This document shows, in pieces, positions 63,349-64,000 of a stretch of DNA of 64,000 bases. The notes under the pieces are model-generated. The model made no database searches. It was given only the letters and a program-made list of their open reading frames with translations, and was not told the origin of the DNA. Position 1 is the first letter of the stretch. Each line of letters starts with the position of its first letter. Position numbers and translations under genes: made by a program. The stretch comes from Denitromonas iodatirespirans (GTDB lineage Bacteria; Pseudomonadota; Gammaproteobacteria; Burkholderiales; Rhodocyclaceae), in contig NZ_JAEKFT010000004.1 of assembly GCF_018524365.1 (NCBI RefSeq), positions 186,001-250,000 on the forward strand, read 5' to 3'.

Positions 63349-64000
63349 TCAATTGGAAATCGCCATCAGGCTGGCGTTGCCACCGGCCGCGGCGGTGTTG
63401 ATGCTCAGCGTGCGCTCCGTCACCAGCCGCGCCAGGTCGTAGGCCGGCGTCGGGCCCACCAGCGAAACGATCGGCCCCGGCCGTGCAGCCAGCTGGCGGC
63501 GCAGCGTGTCGGCATGCGGCTGGGGTCCGTCATACAGCAGCGCATCGAACAAGGTGGCCATGATGTCCGGCACCACGCTGACCCGCTGGCGCACCACCTC
63601 GGGCAAGGCAGCCACCAGCGTCTCGAGCCCGGGCCGGGCCTCGAGCGCGATGCGGCTGCCAGTGGCGAGCATGGCAGCAATCTGGTGAAGCCAGGCCGCC
63701 GTGCTCTCGGCCACGCCGGCGAGCTGCTCGCGCGGCAGGAAGCGGATGCGGTTGTCTTCACCGGTGGGGCCGGTCAGCACGAACTCGCGCCCGGCCATCG
63801 AGCTGCGACGATAGTCGTCGAAACGGTCGCGCAGCTGGACCACCCTCTCGCCGTCGACGAAGGCCCGCGCCGGCCCGTCGAGCCATTCGGCGAAAGTGTC
63901 GAGCACGGGGTCGGGCATGGGCGTCAGCGCGGCCATCTCCTGCGGCCCGGCCGTTCCACGCACCAGGCGGTGCAGATACAGCGGCCCGCCGGCTTTCGGA
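63349..64000 (-). CDS. putA: PutA (proline dehydrogenase/glutamate-semialdehyde dehydrogenase), C-terminal part
   Basis: The last 217 residues of the trifunctional or bifunctional proline-oxidation enzyme, cut by the window end. It begins in the KAGGPLYLHRLV segment that closes the aldehyde dehydrogenase domain. It then has the vestigial C-terminal domain with GEDNRIRFLPREQLAG, LEARPG and the diagnostic terminal ERTLSINTAAAGGNASLMAI. The frame is open to position 64000. PutA oxidises proline to glutamate; it is not part of the polysaccharide locus. Confidence 0.92.
   Translation of the reverse strand, partial: PKAGGPLYLHRLVRGTAGPQEMAALTPMPDPVLDTFAEWLDGPARAFVDGERVVQLRDRFDDYRRSSMAGREFVLTGPTGEDNRIRFLPREQLAGVAESTAAWLHQIAAMLATGSRIALEARPGLETLVAALPEVVRQRVSVVPDIMATLFDALLYDGPQPHADTLRRQLAARPGPIVSLVGPTPAYDLARLVTERTLSINTAAAGGNASLMAISN

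Overview
The window is a GC-rich, gene-dense stretch of a betaproteobacterial chromosome. Codon bias, the TamA, trimeric-porin and PutA types, and the exosortase gene set suggest a Rhodocyclales/Zoogloeaceae-like organism (Azoarcus, Thauera or Denitromonas relatives). That assignment rests on recognising protein families, not on a search. About 50 kb of the 64 kb (4.6-55.9 kb) is one large exopolysaccharide locus of the exosortase A (XrtA, PEP-CTERM/EpsH) type. No tRNA, rRNA, CRISPR array or intact insertion sequence was seen.

Layout. 0-4.6 kb is housekeeping: the tail of a TPR protein, a secreted barnase-like RNase with its barstar inhibitor, NudB, an Hsp20 chaperone, a secreted beta-helix protein and argB. 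4.6-8.9 kb (minus) is an exosortase accessory operon: acyl carrier protein, 'hydrolase 2', 'hydrolase 1', a TPR protein and an acyl-CoA ligase. 9.1-12 kb holds a glycosyltransferase and a second acyl-CoA ligase. 12.2-20.3 kb (plus) is a tightly overlapped operon: flippase, an ATP-grasp/low-molecular-weight tyrosine phosphatase fusion, two family-2 glycosyltransferases, a sulfotransferase, and a second hydrolase 1/ACP/hydrolase 2 set. 20.3-26.1 kb has a GNAT-like transferase, a PLP-dependent decarboxylase, a second flippase and an asparagine-synthase homologue without the N-terminal cysteine. 26.1-32.4 kb makes and recycles PAPS: CysNC and CysD on minus, CysQ and an SLC13-type permease on plus. 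32.4-54.8 kb is an essentially unbroken 20-gene minus-strand operon with the core XrtA machinery: export lipoprotein, chain-length determinant, tyrosine autokinase, outer-membrane barrel, ATPase, UDP-GlcNAc 2-epimerase, deacetylases, FemAB protein, glycosyltransferases, exosortase, amidotransferase and an O-ligase/polymerase. A FeeM-type acyltransferase is divergent from it. 55.9-64 kb is ordinary: a DUF1302-like protein, an orphan ABC ATPase, a LolA-like protein, a porin, TamA, a branched-chain amino-acid binding protein and the C-terminus of PutA.

How it fits together (inference). Repeat units are built on a lipid carrier by many glycosyltransferases, flipped by two Wzx-type proteins, polymerised or ligated, and exported under control of a tyrosine kinase and probably the PTP-domain protein. 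The sulfotransferase together with a dedicated PAPS supply points to a sulfated glycan. Two ACP/hydrolase sets, three adenylate-forming ligases, a PLP decarboxylase, an ATP-grasp enzyme and two asparagine-synthase homologues point to an extra, uncharacterised acyl or amide decoration. No PEP-CTERM substrate protein, initiating sugar-phosphate transferase or PrsK/PrsR regulator is in the window, so the system must be completed elsewhere in the genome.
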